64,000 nucleotides of DNA from Rosenbergiella gaditana (GTDB lineage: Bacteria; Pseudomonadota; Gammaproteobacteria; Enterobacterales; Enterobacteriaceae). Below the pieces are notes generated by a model. The model was not told where the DNA came from and did not search any database. It worked only from the letters and a program-made list of their open reading frames with translations. Numbering within the stretch: the first letter of the stretch is position 1; each line of letters starts with the position of its first letter. The stretch covers positions 94,357 to 158,356 of the forward strand of contig NZ_JABBFR010000007.1 of the NCBI RefSeq assembly GCF_018494065.1. The letters run 5' to 3'. This document shows, piece by piece, positions 26,320 to 36,203 of the stretch. Made by a program: the position numbers and the translations under genes.

Positions 26320-27618
26320 ATGAAACTCTATAATCTAAAAGATCACAATGAGCAGGTTAGTTTCACTCAGGCAGTCAAACAGGGATTAGGATCGCAGCAG
26401 GGGCTCTTTTTTCCTCACGAATTACCTGAAATCGAATCAACTGTTATCGAAGAGTGGTTATCACTCGACTTCGTTACGCGTAGCAGTAAAATTTTATCCG
26501 CGTTAATCGGAGATGAAATCCCAGAAGAGGAACTGTTTCAACGTGTCCGCGACGCCTTTGCGTTTCCTGCACCGGTTAAAGCTGTTTCTGATAACGTAGC
26601 CAGCCTAGAATTGTTCCACGGTCCAACCTTAGCGTTTAAAGATTTCGGCGGTCGCTTTATGGCGCAAATCTTAGCACTGACTAAAAAGCCAGAGGAGAAA
26701 ATTACCATTCTCACTGCGACTTCTGGTGATACCGGTGCTGCAGTCGCCCATGCTTTTTACGATATGGAAAATATCAATGTCGTTATTCTTTACCCGGAAG
26801 GTAAGATTAGTTCTCTGCAAGAGAAACTTTTTTGTACGCTAGGCGGTAATATTACTACTTTGGCAATTGCGGACGATTTCGATGCCTGTCAAAGTTTAGT
26901 GAAAAAAGCTTTTGATGATGTGGAGTTGAAAAACGCTATTGGCCTTAATTCGGCTAACTCAATCAATATAAGTCGTCTGCTTGCGCAAGTTTGCTATTAC
27001 TTCGAAGCTGTCGCGCAGCTGCCACAAGAAAAACGTAACCAGTTAGTGATCTCTGTGCCGAGTGGTAACTTTGGTGATTTAACGGCGGGATTAATCGCCA
27101 AAGCGATGGGCTTGCCGATCAAACGTTTTATTGCCGCAACAAACGCTAATGACACGGTGCCACGTTTCTTAGCATCGGGACAGTGGACACCCAATAAAAC
27201 GGTTGCCACCTTATCCAATGCGATGGATGTTAGCCAACCCAACAACTGGCCACGAGTTGAAGAGCTATTCCGCCGTAAAAATTGGCAGCTGAGTTCTCTC
27301 GGTTATGGTGCACTGAATGATGAGCAAACTCGTGCTGCCGTTCGTTCACTTGCCAGCCAAGGTTATGTCTCAGAACCCCACGCGGCTATCGCTTGGCAAG
27401 TGCTGACTGAACAACTTCAAGAGGGTGAATACGGTTTATTCCTCGGTACGGCCCATCCCGCGAAATTTAAAGAAAGCGTTGAAGATATTTTAGGAGAAAC
27501 CTTGCCGCTGCCGGAACCCTTAGCAGAACGCGCAGATTTACCCCTATTGTCCACAACCATTGGGGCTGATTTCTCTGAGCTGAGACGCATTCTGCTAGAT
27601 AGCGTCAGTAAAGCATAA
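26320..27618 (+). CDS. thrC: Threonine synthase
   Basis: A PLP enzyme converting O-phosphohomoserine to threonine, the last step of the pathway. It is 432 residues from the second of two tandem ATGs (26317 and 26320); the second aligns with the E. coli start MKLYNLKDHNEQVSF. The Schiff-base lysine is in HGPTLAFKDFGGRFMAQ, and the phosphate-binding loop is TATSGDTGAAVAHAF. VPSGNFGDLTAGL and SEPHAA further identify the family. It directly follows the thrB stop codon. Confidence 0.97.
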   Translation: MKLYNLKDHNEQVSFTQAVKQGLGSQQGLFFPHELPEIESTVIEEWLSLDFVTRSSKILSALIGDEIPEEELFQRVRDAFAFPAPVKAVSDNVASLELFHGPTLAFKDFGGRFMAQILALTKKPEEKITILTATSGDTGAAVAHAFYDMENINVVILYPEGKISSLQEKLFCTLGGNITTLAIADDFDACQSLVKKAFDDVELKNAIGLNSANSINISRLLAQVCYYFEAVAQLPQEKRNQLVISVPSGNFGDLTAGLIAKAMGLPIKRFIAATNANDTVPRFLASGQWTPNKTVATLSNAMDVSQPNNWPRVEELFRRKNWQLSSLGYGALNDEQTRAAVRSLASQGYVSEPHAAIAWQVLTEQLQEGEYGLFLGTAHPAKFKESVEDILGETLPLPEPLAERADLPLLSTTIGADFSELRRILLDSVSKA

Positions 27619-27624
27619 TTGGCT

Positions 27625-27646
27625 AAGGCGGACACGAGTCCGCCTT
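27625..27646. terminator. Terminator hairpin between thrC and yaaA
   Basis: Perfect nine-base stem AAGGCGGAC/GTCCGCCTT with an ACGA loop, seven bases after the thrC stop and ATTATTA downstream. It sits between convergent genes and may serve both. Confidence 0.75.
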
Positions 27647-27650
27647 ATTA

Positions 27651-28424
27651 TTAGGTTTCGTGACGACAAAAGACTATTTCATTTTCAGTACTGCGTTGTG
27701 CGTCGTAAAAATATCCTTCCATATCAAATTCAGTTAATTTTTCTGGTTGGGTAATTTTATTATCGATAATAAATCGACACATCATGCCACGCGCTTTTTT
27801 TGCGTAAAAACTGATCACCTTAAACTTACCATTTTTCTCATCGAGAAAAACGGGCTTAATCAGTTTTCCTTTTAATTTCGCAGGGTTAACAGCTTTAAAA
27901 TATTCATCTGAAGCTAAGTTGATCACCCACTTCTCATTTTGCTCTGCGATTGTTTGATTAAGCTGCTGAGTGATGGTTTCACCCCAAAATCCGTAAAGAT
28001 CTTTACCCACTGGATTGGCTAATTTTATGCCCATTTCCAACCGGTAGGGTTGCATTAAATCTAATGGGCGTAAAACACCATAAAGGCCCGATAACATCCG
28101 TAGATGTTGCTGAGCAAATTGAATCGAGTCTAGTGAGAGCTGATCAGCTTGTAGACCAGTATAGACATCGCCTTTAAAAGCGAACAAGGCTTGGCGTGCA
28201 TTATCGGGGGAAAAGGGGGTTGACCATTGATTGAATCGGTCGGCATTTAAATGCGAAAGTTTATCGCTGATTTTCATCAGTGACGCAATCTCTGCAGGGG
28301 AGAGTTTTTTCGCAATATTGATTAACTGCTGTGAATAGTGGAGCAGCTCTGGCTGAGTGTAGTCGGAGACCGGAACCGTTGATTCGTAGTCCAGGGTTTT
28401 CGCTGGAGAAATAAGCATTAGCAT
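27651..28424 (-). CDS. yaaA: Peroxide-stress protein YaaA
   Basis: A 257-residue YaaA/DUF328-family protein that lowers intracellular unincorporated iron during peroxide stress in E. coli and binds DNA. Characteristic segments are [59 protein letters not shown] and [13 protein letters not shown]. The start at 28424 has GAGGAT upstream and aligns with E. coli [13 protein letters not shown]; a longer frame reaching 28493 is not supported. It is a known OxyR target in E. coli; I did not identify an OxyR box here. Confidence 0.95.
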   Translation of the reverse strand: MLMLISPAKTLDYESTVPVSDYTQPELLHYSQQLINIAKKLSPAEIASLMKISDKLSHLNADRFNQWSTPFSPDNARQALFAFKGDVYTGLQADQLSLDSIQFAQQHLRMLSGLYGVLRPLDLMQPYRLEMGIKLANPVGKDLYGFWGETITQQLNQTIAEQNEKWVINLASDEYFKAVNPAKLKGKLIKPVFLDEKNGKFKVISFYAKKARGMMCRFIIDNKITQPEKLTEFDMEGYFYDAQRSTENEIVFCRHET

Positions 28425-28687
28425 GTTGAGATCCTCAGTCTGTATCGGCGTCGCATGACAATATTCTGCAAGTGTAACAAATAAGTTGCACAAATCGACA
28501 AATGGCTCTGATACGAACAGGCTATGGTAAGGCCAATCAGCACTATTTTATCTCAGAAAAGTAGCATTATTGTTTATTCCTGCGGATAACCAGACATACT
28601 TTCTCCCCACGCTTGCGTGAATGAGCGCGCGTGATATTATCGAAACAGGCTTTTAACACTTACTGTCAAACAGAAGAGAAGCAAAAT

Positions 28688-29641
28688 ATGACCGACAAAC
28701 TCACATCACTGCGTAAGTTGACAACCGTTGTAGCCGATACTGGCGATATTGAAGCGATGAAGCTTTACAAGCCTCAAGATGCAACGACTAACCCTTCATT
28801 GATTCTGAACGCAGCGAAAATTCCTGAGTACCGCCGCCTGATTGACGAAGCCATCGAGTGGGCTCGTAAACAGAGTAATGATCGCGAAGAGCAAATTGCT
28901 CTGACCTCAGACCGTTTAAACGTGAATATCGGTCTTGAGATCCTGAAATTAGTGCCAGGTCGTATTTCAACTGAAGTTGATGCTCGTTTATCTTACGATA
29001 CTGACGCGAGCTTGGCGAAAGCTCGTAGTTTGATTAAGTTATACAATGACGCAGGTATCAGTAACGATCGCGTCCTAATCAAACTGGCTTCAACGTGGCA
29101 AGGTATTCGCGCGGCCGAGCAGTTAGAAAAAGAAGGCATCAACTGTAACCTGACACTGTTATTCTCCTTCGCGCAAGCACGTGCTTGTGCTGAAGCAGGT
29201 GCTTACCTGATCTCGCCATTTGTGGGACGTATCCTTGATTGGTACAAAGCGAATACTGATAAGAAAGAGTACGCGCCACAAGAAGATCCAGGTGTCGTTT
29301 CGGTAACTGAAATCTACAACTATTACAAGCAACACGGTTATGAAACCGTTGTAATGGGTGCAAGTTTCCGTAACGTTGGCGAAATCATTGAGCTGGCGGG
29401 TTGTGACCGTTTAACTATTTCACCTGCATTGCTCAAAGAGCTGCATGAGTCTGAAGGTGAGTTAGAGCGTAAACTGAGCTACAGCGGTGAGACCAAAGCG
29501 CGTCCTGAAAAAATGACTGAAGCTGAGTTCTATTGGGAACATAACCAAGACCCAATGGCCGTTGCTAAACTTGCTGAAGGCATCCGTAACTTCGCGGTTG
29601 ACCAAGGCAAATTAGAAAAAATGATTGAAGAACTGCTGTAA
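28688..29641 (+). CDS. talB: Transaldolase B
   Basis: The pentose-phosphate enzyme that transfers dihydroxyacetone from sedoheptulose 7-phosphate to glyceraldehyde 3-phosphate. It has 317 residues, the E. coli TalB length, from the ATG at 28688. The catalytic residues are in place by count: Asp17 (VVADTGD), Glu96 ([14 protein letters not shown]) and Schiff-base Lys132 ([13 protein letters not shown]). A perfect-palindrome terminator follows. In E. coli the yaaJ gene lies between yaaA and talB; it is absent here. Confidence 0.98.
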   Translation: MTDKLTSLRKLTTVVADTGDIEAMKLYKPQDATTNPSLILNAAKIPEYRRLIDEAIEWARKQSNDREEQIALTSDRLNVNIGLEILKLVPGRISTEVDARLSYDTDASLAKARSLIKLYNDAGISNDRVLIKLASTWQGIRAAEQLEKEGINCNLTLLFSFAQARACAEAGAYLISPFVGRILDWYKANTDKKEYAPQEDPGVVSVTEIYNYYKQHGYETVVMGASFRNVGEIIELAGCDRLTISPALLKELHESEGELERKLSYSGETKARPEKMTEAEFYWEHNQDPMAVAKLAEGIRNFAVDQGKLEKMIEELL

Positions 29642-29649
29642 TGTTCCTC

Positions 29650-29676
29650 CTCCGCGGCTGATCAGCCGCGGTTTTC
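29650..29676 (+). terminator. Intrinsic terminator of talB
   Basis: The 20-base perfect palindrome CCGCGGCTGATCAGCCGCGG at 29652-29671 is followed by TTTT and lies ten bases after the talB stop. Confidence 0.85.
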
Positions 29677-29695
29677 CTCCTATTAAAGAATAGCT

Positions 29696-30283
29696 ATGAC
29701 GTCACTACGTATTGGAATTGTCTCTATCTCCGATCGCGCTTCGCAAGGCATTTACCCGGATAAAGGCTTACCTGCCTTGGCCGAATGGTTAGCCCAAGCG
29801 ATCGTCACGCCCTATCATCTTGAGCAACGCCTCATTGGCGACGAGCAAAGGGTCATTGAACAGACGCTATGCGAACTCGTCGATCAGCAAGGCTGTCACC
29901 TAGTGTTGACCACTGGCGGGACCGGCCCGGCATTGCGTGATGTCACACCGGAGGCAACCTTAGCCGTTGCACACAGGGTAATGCCTGGATTTGGTGAACA
30001 GATGCGTCAAATTAGCTTACATTATGTACCCACCGCGATACTTTCTCGACAAGTGGGAGTAATTCGTGGGCAATCACTGATTCTTAATCTTCCTGGCCAA
30101 CCTAAATCGATTAAGGAAACCTTAGAAGGGGTTAGGGATGAACAGGGTAATATTCGTGTAACAGGAATATTTGCTAGTGTTGCTTACTGCCTACAGCTGT
30201 TGGATAACCCATGGTTGGAAACGGATAAAGCAGTGGTTAACTCTTTTCGACCCAAAAGCGCACAACCTCCCTCTGAGCCTTGA
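29696..30283 (+). CDS. mog: Molybdopterin adenylyltransferase
   Basis: Activates molybdopterin by adenylation before molybdenum insertion in molybdenum cofactor synthesis. It has 195 residues, as in E. coli MogA. The MPT-binding LTTGGTGPALRDVTPEAT motif near residue 70, the opening RIGIVSISDRASQGIYPDKG, and LILNLPGQPKSIKETLEGV near 130 are conserved. It follows the talB terminator, so it has its own promoter or relies on readthrough. Confidence 0.96.
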   Translation: MTSLRIGIVSISDRASQGIYPDKGLPALAEWLAQAIVTPYHLEQRLIGDEQRVIEQTLCELVDQQGCHLVLTTGGTGPALRDVTPEATLAVAHRVMPGFGEQMRQISLHYVPTAILSRQVGVIRGQSLILNLPGQPKSIKETLEGVRDEQGNIRVTGIFASVAYCLQLLDNPWLETDKAVVNSFRPKSAQPPSEP

Positions 30284-30371
30284 GGATATTGATTTTATAA
30301 TGGTTAATTCTATTAATGAGTATATCCAGATATAGTCGAAGCTTAACCCTAGTCATGGAGAGGCTTCGTCT

Positions 30372-31664
30372 ATGCAGCAACCCGCAACTCCCTTGCGACC
30401 CCTAACTCGACACGATATCAAAACCCTAGGCTTATCTGCCGTAGGGGGGGCTTTAGAGTTTTACGATTTCGTGATATTCGCCTTTTTCGCATTAGTGATT
30501 GGTGAACGTTTTTTCCCTGCCGACCTTCCAGATTGGCTGCGCCAACTTCAAACCTTTGCTCTCTTTGCTGCAGGCTATCTTGCCCGTCCACTTGGGGGCG
30601 TCATACTGGCGCATTACGGCGATAAACTAGGTCGTAAGAAAACCTTTACATTAAGTATTCTAATGATGGCTCTGCCCACCACAGCGATGGGACTGCTGCC
30701 AGATTACCAATCAATAGGTATCGCAGCGCCGATAATTATGTTGATGTTACGAGTACTCCAAGGGGCGGCAATCGGTGGAGAAGTCCCAGGTGCGTGGGTA
30801 TTTGTATCTGAACATGTGCCAAGCTCACGGATAGGGATGGCCTGCGGCCTACTGACTAGTGGGCTTACCCTCGGTATTATTCTAGGGTCACTGATTACTC
30901 AAGGTCTGAATGATATCCTGCCGCCTGCACAACTGGCCGATATAGGTTGGCGGATTGCTTTTCTTATCGGTGGCGGATTTGGCTTAATAGGGATGTTTCT
31001 TCGTCGTTGGTTACACGAGACACTGGTTTTTCTCGCCATGCAACAGCAGCGTAGTCAGACACATCTCCCGATTAAAACGCTATTACTCTCTTATCGTCCT
31101 GCACTCTATTTTTCAATCATCGTGACGTGGTTATTGGCTGCCGCAATGATTGTTTTGATCCTCATGGCACCCGTTCTGTTCCAAAAATGGTTTGCTATCT
31201 CGGTAACACAGAGCCTACAGGCCAACACCTTAGCGGCTTGCATGCTAATGGTGGGCTGTATTGGCTGGGGCATGACCGCAGATAGGTGGGGGATGAGAAG
31301 AAGCCTTATAATGGGTTGTTTACTCCTCGCTGCGGCAGTAGTGGCGCTCTTTTTCTGCCTGACCTTTGCACCTTCCCGGCTCTTTTGGGCTTATGGCGCG
31401 GTGGGGCTTACGCTGGGAGTGCTGGGGATAATCCCCGCGATGATGGTAACCGCCTTCCCGCCGCAGGTACGGTTTACGGGGTTAGCCACGGCTTATAACA
31501 TCGGTTATGCCTTGTTTGGTGGACTCACACCGCTATTTATCACGTTACTGATGCCTTATTCCAGACAACTTCCGGCACTCTATATATTCGTGCTCTCTGC
31601 GGGTGTCATAGTGAGTTGCCTTATTTTTAGAAGCGGGCAGAGAACTTTTTCGAAAAAAAAGTAA
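30372..31664 (+). CDS. MFS transporter, metabolite:H+ symporter (MHS) family
   Basis: A 430-residue permease with about 12 membrane segments, of the family that contains ProP, ShiA, KgtP and citrate permeases. The diagnostic N-terminal GGALEFYDFVIFAFFALVIG, the loop motif LARPLGGVILAHYGDKLGRK, and the LQGAAIGGEVPGAWVFVSE region are seen. E. coli has the acetate/succinate permease satP at this locus; this is an unrelated protein. GGAGAGG lies 13 bases before the ATG, a longish spacing. The substrate is unknown; osmolytes, dicarboxylates or aromatic acids are handled by relatives. Confidence 0.8.
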   Translation: MQQPATPLRPLTRHDIKTLGLSAVGGALEFYDFVIFAFFALVIGERFFPADLPDWLRQLQTFALFAAGYLARPLGGVILAHYGDKLGRKKTFTLSILMMALPTTAMGLLPDYQSIGIAAPIIMLMLRVLQGAAIGGEVPGAWVFVSEHVPSSRIGMACGLLTSGLTLGIILGSLITQGLNDILPPAQLADIGWRIAFLIGGGFGLIGMFLRRWLHETLVFLAMQQQRSQTHLPIKTLLLSYRPALYFSIIVTWLLAAAMIVLILMAPVLFQKWFAISVTQSLQANTLAACMLMVGCIGWGMTADRWGMRRSLIMGCLLLAAAVVALFFCLTFAPSRLFWAYGAVGLTLGVLGIIPAMMVTAFPPQVRFTGLATAYNIGYALFGGLTPLFITLLMPYSRQLPALYIFVLSAGVIVSCLIFRSGQRTFSKKK

Positions 31665-31682
31665 ATTTTTTTTAGTTTATCC

Positions 31683-31710
31683 CTTGATGCGCGATAAACC
31701 GCCCCCATCT
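31683..31710 (+). promoter_or_regulatory. Sigma-32 heat-shock promoter of dnaKJ
   Basis: CTTGATG, a spacer of exactly 13 bases, then CCCCATCT. This matches the RpoH consensus CTTGAA-N13-CCCCATnT and the known dnaK P1 of E. coli, which also has CTTGATG. It is 120 bases before the dnaK start. Confidence 0.92.
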
Positions 31711-31830
31711 GGTAACTATCGAAAGTTATCAATGAAAAAAAACTGAGATCGACGTCTTGAAATTCACTCAATTGACCGCATCTATAGTTTATAACCGAAT
31801 AAAACAGAATTTACGTGGGAGATGTTTATA

Positions 31831-33738
31831 ATGGGTAAGATTATTGGTATTGACCTGGGTACAACCAACTCATGTGTTGCCATCATGGATGGCGGTAAAG
31901 CGCGCGTATTAGAAAACGCTGAGGGTGATCGTACCACTCCATCAATTATTGCTTATGCGCAAGACGGTGAAACCTTAGTCGGTCAACCTGCTAAGCGCCA
32001 AGCAGTCACCAACCCGCAAAATACCTTATTTGCTATCAAACGCTTAATTGGTCGTCGTTTCCAAGACGAAGAAGTTCAGCGTGACCTGAAAATCATGCCC
32101 TACCAAATCGTGTCGGCTGACAATGGCGATGCATGGTTAGACGTGAAAGGCCAAAAAATGGCACCACCACAAATCTCTGCTGAAGTTCTGAAAAAGATGA
32201 AGAAAACAGCTGAAGATTATCTGGGTGAGCCAGTAACCGAAGCGGTAATCACCGTACCGGCATACTTCAATGATGCACAACGTCAAGCAACGAAAGATGC
32301 TGGTCGTATCGCAGGTCTAGAAGTTAAGCGTATTATCAACGAACCTACCGCAGCAGCGCTGGCCTATGGCCTAGACAAAGGTCAAGGTAACCGTACTATC
32401 GCGGTTTATGACTTAGGTGGTGGTACTTTTGATATTTCAATCATTGAGATTGACGAAGTTGATGGCGAAAAAACCTTTGAAGTCTTAGCGACCAACGGTG
32501 ACACCCATTTAGGTGGTGAAGATTTCGATAGCCGCATGATCAACTACTTAGTGGCTGAATTTAAGAAAGAGCAAGGCATCGATCTGCACAGCGATCCCTT
32601 AGCGATGCAACGCCTGAAAGAAGCGGCTGAGAAAGCAAAAATTGAGCTTTCTTCTGCGCAACAAACTGACGTTAACCTGCCATACATCACCGCTGATGCG
32701 ACAGGTCCTAAGCACTTAAACTTAAAAGTGACTCGTGCGAAATTAGAGTCACTGGTTGAAGATCTGGTTGCTCGCTCAATCGAGCCGTTGAAGATTGCTC
32801 TACAAGATGCGGGTCTGTCTGTGTCAGACATTAACGACGTGATCTTGGTGGGTGGTCAAACACGTATGCCACTGGTTCAAAGCAAAGTGAAAGATTTCTT
32901 TGGTAAAGAACCACGTAAAGACGTGAACCCGGACGAAGCCGTTGCAGTGGGTGCAGCAGTACAAGGTGGTGTATTAGCCGGCGACGTTAAAGATGTGTTA
33001 TTACTTGACGTAACACCACTATCTCTGGGTATCGAGACTATGGGTGGCGTAATGACCTCACTGATTAGCAAAAACACTACGATCCCAACGAAGCACAGCC
33101 AAGTGTTCTCAACTGCAGAAGATAACCAATCTGCCGTGACCATCCATGTGCTGCAAGGTGAGCGTAAACGTTCTAGTGATAACAAGTCACTCGGACAGTT
33201 CAACTTAGATGGTATCCAAGCTGCACCACGTGGTATGCCACAAATTGAAGTCACCTTTGACATTGATGCGGATGGTATCCTGCACGTTTCAGCTAAAGAC
33301 AAAAATAGCGGGAAAGAGCAAAAGATCACCATCAAGGCCTCTTCTGGTCTGAACGATGAAGAAGTGGAAAAAATGGTACGTGATGCAGAAGCGAATGCTG
33401 AATCTGATCGTAAGTTCGAGGAGCTGGTTCAGACTCGTAACCAAGGTGACCAGATTGTTCACAGTACGCGTAAGCAACTTGAAGACGCTGGTGATAAGCT
33501 GTCCGCAGACGACAAAGCGCCTATCGACACTGCCCTGACTGAGTTAGAAACAGCACTGCGCGGTGAAGATAAAGCCGATATCGAAGCGAAGATCCAAGCG
33601 TTAGGTGAAGTATCAGGCAAACTGATGGAACTGGCTCAGCAACAACAGCAAGCTCAATCAGGCCAAGCTGAAGGCGCTACTCAGCAAGACAACGATGCCG
33701 TTGACGCTGAGTTCGAAGAAGTCAAAGATAAAAAATAA
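31831..33738 (+). CDS. dnaK: Hsp70 chaperone DnaK
   Basis: The major Hsp70 chaperone, an ATP-driven holdase/foldase working with DnaJ and GrpE. It is 635 residues from the ATG at 31831, which has GGGAGA upstream; E. coli has 638. The nucleotide-binding domain shows [33 protein letters not shown] and [16 protein letters not shown]. The linker region is [19 protein letters not shown]. The substrate-binding and lid domains follow, and the acidic C-terminal tail ends EFEEVKDKK. The heat-shock promoter upstream sets its regulation. Confidence 0.99.
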   Translation: MGKIIGIDLGTTNSCVAIMDGGKARVLENAEGDRTTPSIIAYAQDGETLVGQPAKRQAVTNPQNTLFAIKRLIGRRFQDEEVQRDLKIMPYQIVSADNGDAWLDVKGQKMAPPQISAEVLKKMKKTAEDYLGEPVTEAVITVPAYFNDAQRQATKDAGRIAGLEVKRIINEPTAAALAYGLDKGQGNRTIAVYDLGGGTFDISIIEIDEVDGEKTFEVLATNGDTHLGGEDFDSRMINYLVAEFKKEQGIDLHSDPLAMQRLKEAAEKAKIELSSAQQTDVNLPYITADATGPKHLNLKVTRAKLESLVEDLVARSIEPLKIALQDAGLSVSDINDVILVGGQTRMPLVQSKVKDFFGKEPRKDVNPDEAVAVGAAVQGGVLAGDVKDVLLLDVTPLSLGIETMGGVMTSLISKNTTIPTKHSQVFSTAEDNQSAVTIHVLQGERKRSSDNKSLGQFNLDGIQAAPRGMPQIEVTFDIDADGILHVSAKDKNSGKEQKITIKASSGLNDEEVEKMVRDAEANAESDRKFEELVQTRNQGDQIVHSTRKQLEDAGDKLSADDKAPIDTALTELETALRGEDKADIEAKIQALGEVSGKLMELAQQQQQAQSGQAEGATQQDNDAVDAEFEEVKDKK

Positions 33739-33782
33739 TTGCCCATGACCGGGCTCAATACGGCAAGTCTGTATTGCTAACC

Positions 33783-33816
33783 AGCACGGGCGTAGGAGTT
33801 TCTCCACGCCCGTGCT
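33783..33816 (+). terminator. Long hairpin between dnaK and dnaJ
   Basis: AGCACGGGCGT pairs with ACGCCCGTGCT, and inside them GGAG pairs with CTCC, giving about 15 pairs with one bulge. There is no T-tract, so it is more likely an mRNA-stability or partial-attenuation element reducing dnaJ relative to dnaK than a full terminator. Confidence 0.6.
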
Positions 33817-33837
33817 CTCATGTTAAGGGCAAGATCG

Positions 33838-34983
33838 ATGGCAAAAAGTGATTACTATGAGATTTTAGGCGTATCCAAATCAGCGGATGAGCGTGAAATC
33901 AAAAAAGCGTACAAGCGCTTAGCGATGAAGTTTCACCCGGATAGAAATCCAGGGAACGCAGAAGCTGAAGCAAAATTTAAAGAAGTAAAAGAAGCCTATG
34001 AAATCCTAACCGATGAGCAGAAACGCGCTGCCTATGACCAATATGGTCATGCTGCCTTTGAACAAGGTGGAATGGGCGGTGGCGGTTTCGGCGGCGGCGG
34101 CTTTGGTGGCGGCGGTGCCGATTTCGGTGATATCTTCGGTGATGTTTTCGGTGACATTTTCGGTGGCGGTCGTCGTCAGCGCGCAGCGCGTGGCTCCGAT
34201 TTACGCTACACCATGGAGCTGACTCTTGAAGAGGCAGTGCGTGGCGTCACCAAAGAGATCCGTATCCCTACTTTGCAAGAGTGTGAAAAATGCGACGGTA
34301 GCGGTGCGAAGGCAGGATCAAAACCACACACCTGTTCGACCTGTCAGGGTGCGGGCCAAGTACAAATGCGCCAAGGTTTCTTCGCGGTGCAACAGCCTTG
34401 TCCGACCTGTCAAGGGCGTGGAACGGTGATCAAAGATCCTTGTAATGCTTGCCACGGACATGGTCGCGTTGAGAAATCTAAAACGCTGTCAGTGAAAATC
34501 CCCGCGGGTGTTGACACGGGTGATCGTATTCGCCTGAGTGGCGAGGGCGAAGCGGGTGAACAAGGTGCGCCTTCTGGTGATCTTTACGTTCAGGTTTCCG
34601 TTAAAAAGCACGCAATCTTTGAACGCGAAGAGAGTAACCTTTACTGTGAAGTACCGGTTAATTTTGCCATGGCAGCGTTGGGGGGAGAAATCGAAGTCCC
34701 AACACTCGATGGCCGCGTCAAACTTAAAATTCCTGCTGAGACACAAACCGGTAAATTGTTCCGTATGCGTGGTAAGGGCGTTAAATCGGTTCGTGGCGGC
34801 GCAGTGGGTGACTTACTCTGCCGTGTGGTCGTAGAGACGCCTGTGAAGCTCAATGAGAAGCAGAAACAGCTACTGCAAGAATTAGGTGAGTCTTTAGGTG
34901 GGCCAGCAGGTGATACGAATAGTCCTCGTTCTAAAAGCTTCTTCGATGGTGTGAAAAAGTTTTTTGATGATCTGACTCGCTAG
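33838..34983 (+). CDS. dnaJ: Hsp40 co-chaperone DnaJ
   Basis: Stimulates DnaK ATPase and delivers substrates. The 381 residues start at the ATG at 33838. The J domain (residues 1-70) has the HPD motif in [11 protein letters not shown] long Gly/Phe region follows ([12 protein letters not shown]). The zinc domain has all four CxxCxGxG repeats ([32 protein letters not shown]). The C-terminal peptide-binding domains end in FDDLTR. It follows dnaK by about 100 bases, which include the hairpin, and a strong terminator lies downstream. Confidence 0.98.
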   Translation: MAKSDYYEILGVSKSADEREIKKAYKRLAMKFHPDRNPGNAEAEAKFKEVKEAYEILTDEQKRAAYDQYGHAAFEQGGMGGGGFGGGGFGGGGADFGDIFGDVFGDIFGGGRRQRAARGSDLRYTMELTLEEAVRGVTKEIRIPTLQECEKCDGSGAKAGSKPHTCSTCQGAGQVQMRQGFFAVQQPCPTCQGRGTVIKDPCNACHGHGRVEKSKTLSVKIPAGVDTGDRIRLSGEGEAGEQGAPSGDLYVQVSVKKHAIFEREESNLYCEVPVNFAMAALGGEIEVPTLDGRVKLKIPAETQTGKLFRMRGKGVKSVRGGAVGDLLCRVVVETPVKLNEKQKQLLQELGESLGGPAGDTNSPRSKSFFDGVKKFFDDLTR

Positions 34984-35013
34984 TCACCTCTCACTCTCCG
35001 GTGTTAATTAACG

Positions 35014-35054
35014 ACACCCCATAAGTTGGTATCCGACTTATGGGGTGTTTTTTT
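35014..35054 (+). terminator. Intrinsic terminator of dnaKJ
   Basis: Thirteen-base perfect stem ACACCCCATAAGT/ACTTATGGGGTGT with a nine-base loop, followed by seven T residues, 30 bases after the dnaJ stop. Confidence 0.93.
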
Positions 35055-35571
35055 ATGGCGAAGTGCTTATTGGCACCCGAACGGATGCCCTAGTCAACTC
35101 ACCACCGGCTTATTCTGACATCGCCTTATCGAGAGATTAAGGGATACTACGCGGCCGATAATAGGGCTTTCATATCGATTCCTACCTGGTTAACAGAAAC
35201 GAAAAAGCACATTATGCAACAGGGTAGTGTGCTGTGTAGGGATAGCAAAGTCGTTAGTTAACTTTTATATTGGCAGTTCACAGGCCACTCTTTCGAGCGA
35301 GCTTTTTCAGTATCTCTGTTGGATAGTGGAAAAATAATCGTAAAAACGGGTCACAGACCGATTATGCGATAGGATTCAGCTTTGCGCGATGGGGTATTTT
35401 GTAAGGTTTCTCGCTACGCTAAAGCGACCGATTGAAGTGGCATGGCGGCACGATTCTTCCAGTTCTTTACGGGTCTACTCTTTAGATAAAGTGATTATTA
35501 CGCAAAAGGAAGTTTGGGGAGAGAGCGCAGCCTCAGTTTGAGGAAGTTAGGAAAAGGGCTCGAAACAAAAC
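35055..35571. other. Intergenic stretch between dnaJ and rpsT terminators
   Basis: About 520 bases with no recognisable gene. In E. coli K-12 this junction holds nhaA, nhaR, hokC/sokC and IS elements, none of which is visible here. The only frame of note is the 50-codon one at 35389-35541. The sequence looks like decayed or non-coding DNA. Confidence 0.5.
35389..35541 (+). CDS. Possible 50-residue small protein (weak)
   Basis: An ATG-started frame of 50 codons beginning MGYFVRFLATLKRPIEVAWR and ending GESAASV. Codon use looks ordinary. The nearest purine-rich upstream element (AGGA) is about 15 bases from the ATG, which is too far for a good ribosome site. No family was recognised. It may be a remnant or a chance frame. 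Confidence 0.2.
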   Translation: MGYFVRFLATLKRPIEVAWRHDSSSSLRVYSLDKVIITQKEVWGESAASV

Positions 35572-35597
35572 AAAAAAACCGACCAGAGGTCGGCTTT
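35572..35597 (-). terminator. Intrinsic terminator of rpsT
   Basis: CCGACC/GGTCGG stem with an AGA loop, flanked by an A-run on one side and a T-run on the other. Read on the minus strand it ends in seven T residues, 25 bases past the rpsT stop. It can work in both directions. Confidence 0.88.
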
Positions 35598-35621
35598 TTA
35601 TAGAACATCAACGCGTAGCGA

Positions 35622-35885
35622 TTAAGCCATTTTGTTGATTTGTGCAGTCAAGTTAGCTTTATGACGTGCAGCTTTGTTCTTGTGGATCAGGCCTTTAGCA
35701 GCTTGACGGTCCACGATTGGTTGCATTTCGTTAAATGCGTTTTGTGCAGCTTGCTTGTCGCCAGTCGCGATTGCAGCGTAAACTTTCTTAAGGAAAGTAC
35801 GCATCATAGAGCGACGGCTAGCATTGTGTTTGCGACGCTTTTCAGATGTTACCGCGCGCTTCTTAGCTGATTTGATATTAGCCAA
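35622..35885 (-). CDS. rpsT: 30S ribosomal protein bS20
   Basis: The 87-residue primary 16S rRNA-binding protein S20, Lys/Arg/Ala-rich, starting [20 protein letters not shown]. The start codon is TTG, preceded by GGGAG; E. coli rpsT also starts with UUG, which is part of its autoregulated, inefficient initiation. It is transcribed divergently from ribF, as in E. coli, and has its own terminator. Confidence 0.98.
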   Translation of the reverse strand: MANIKSAKKRAVTSEKRRKHNASRRSMMRTFLKKVYAAIATGDKQAAQNAFNEMQPIVDRQAAKGLIHKNKAARHKANLTAQINKMA

Positions 35886-36203
35886 GGTCCAACTCCCAAA
35901 TTAGTTCTTTATGGACAAATCAAAGGTCGAGGACTATGCCTTTTGTCCCTTTGTTTGTCAATGGATTTGTGCAAATAAGCGTCGCTTACATCACGGCGCT
36001 CGGTTACGTAATTGATGGCGCAGGATTCTAACAGTTTCCCTGCCTTGAATACAGTCTTTCGCAATAAAATTGTGCGGAATTTACACCCATAGAGTATTAA
36101 CAGGATAAAAACGACAAAACTAGTGCGTAAAGCCGACATCAACGGGTTAATTTTGAACGCTGAACAAGGTATAATCGGGCATTTTCAGCAAATCGAGTTT
36201 GCC

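Noticed and set aside
32877..33335. 152-codon open frame antisense to dnaK
   Set aside because: Long antisense frames over dnaK are a well-known by-product of its codon bias; no ribosome site or family match, and dnaK is unambiguous.
35909..36142. 77-codon minus-strand frame between rpsT and ribF
   Set aside because: Occupies the rpsT promoter region and overlaps likely ribF leader; no similarity to yaaY of E. coli at this place and an implausible composition.
36123..36203. Upstream in-frame extension of ribF from a GTG
   Set aside because: The ATG at 36204 gives the standard N-terminus MKFIRGLHNL; the extension is not seen in the family.
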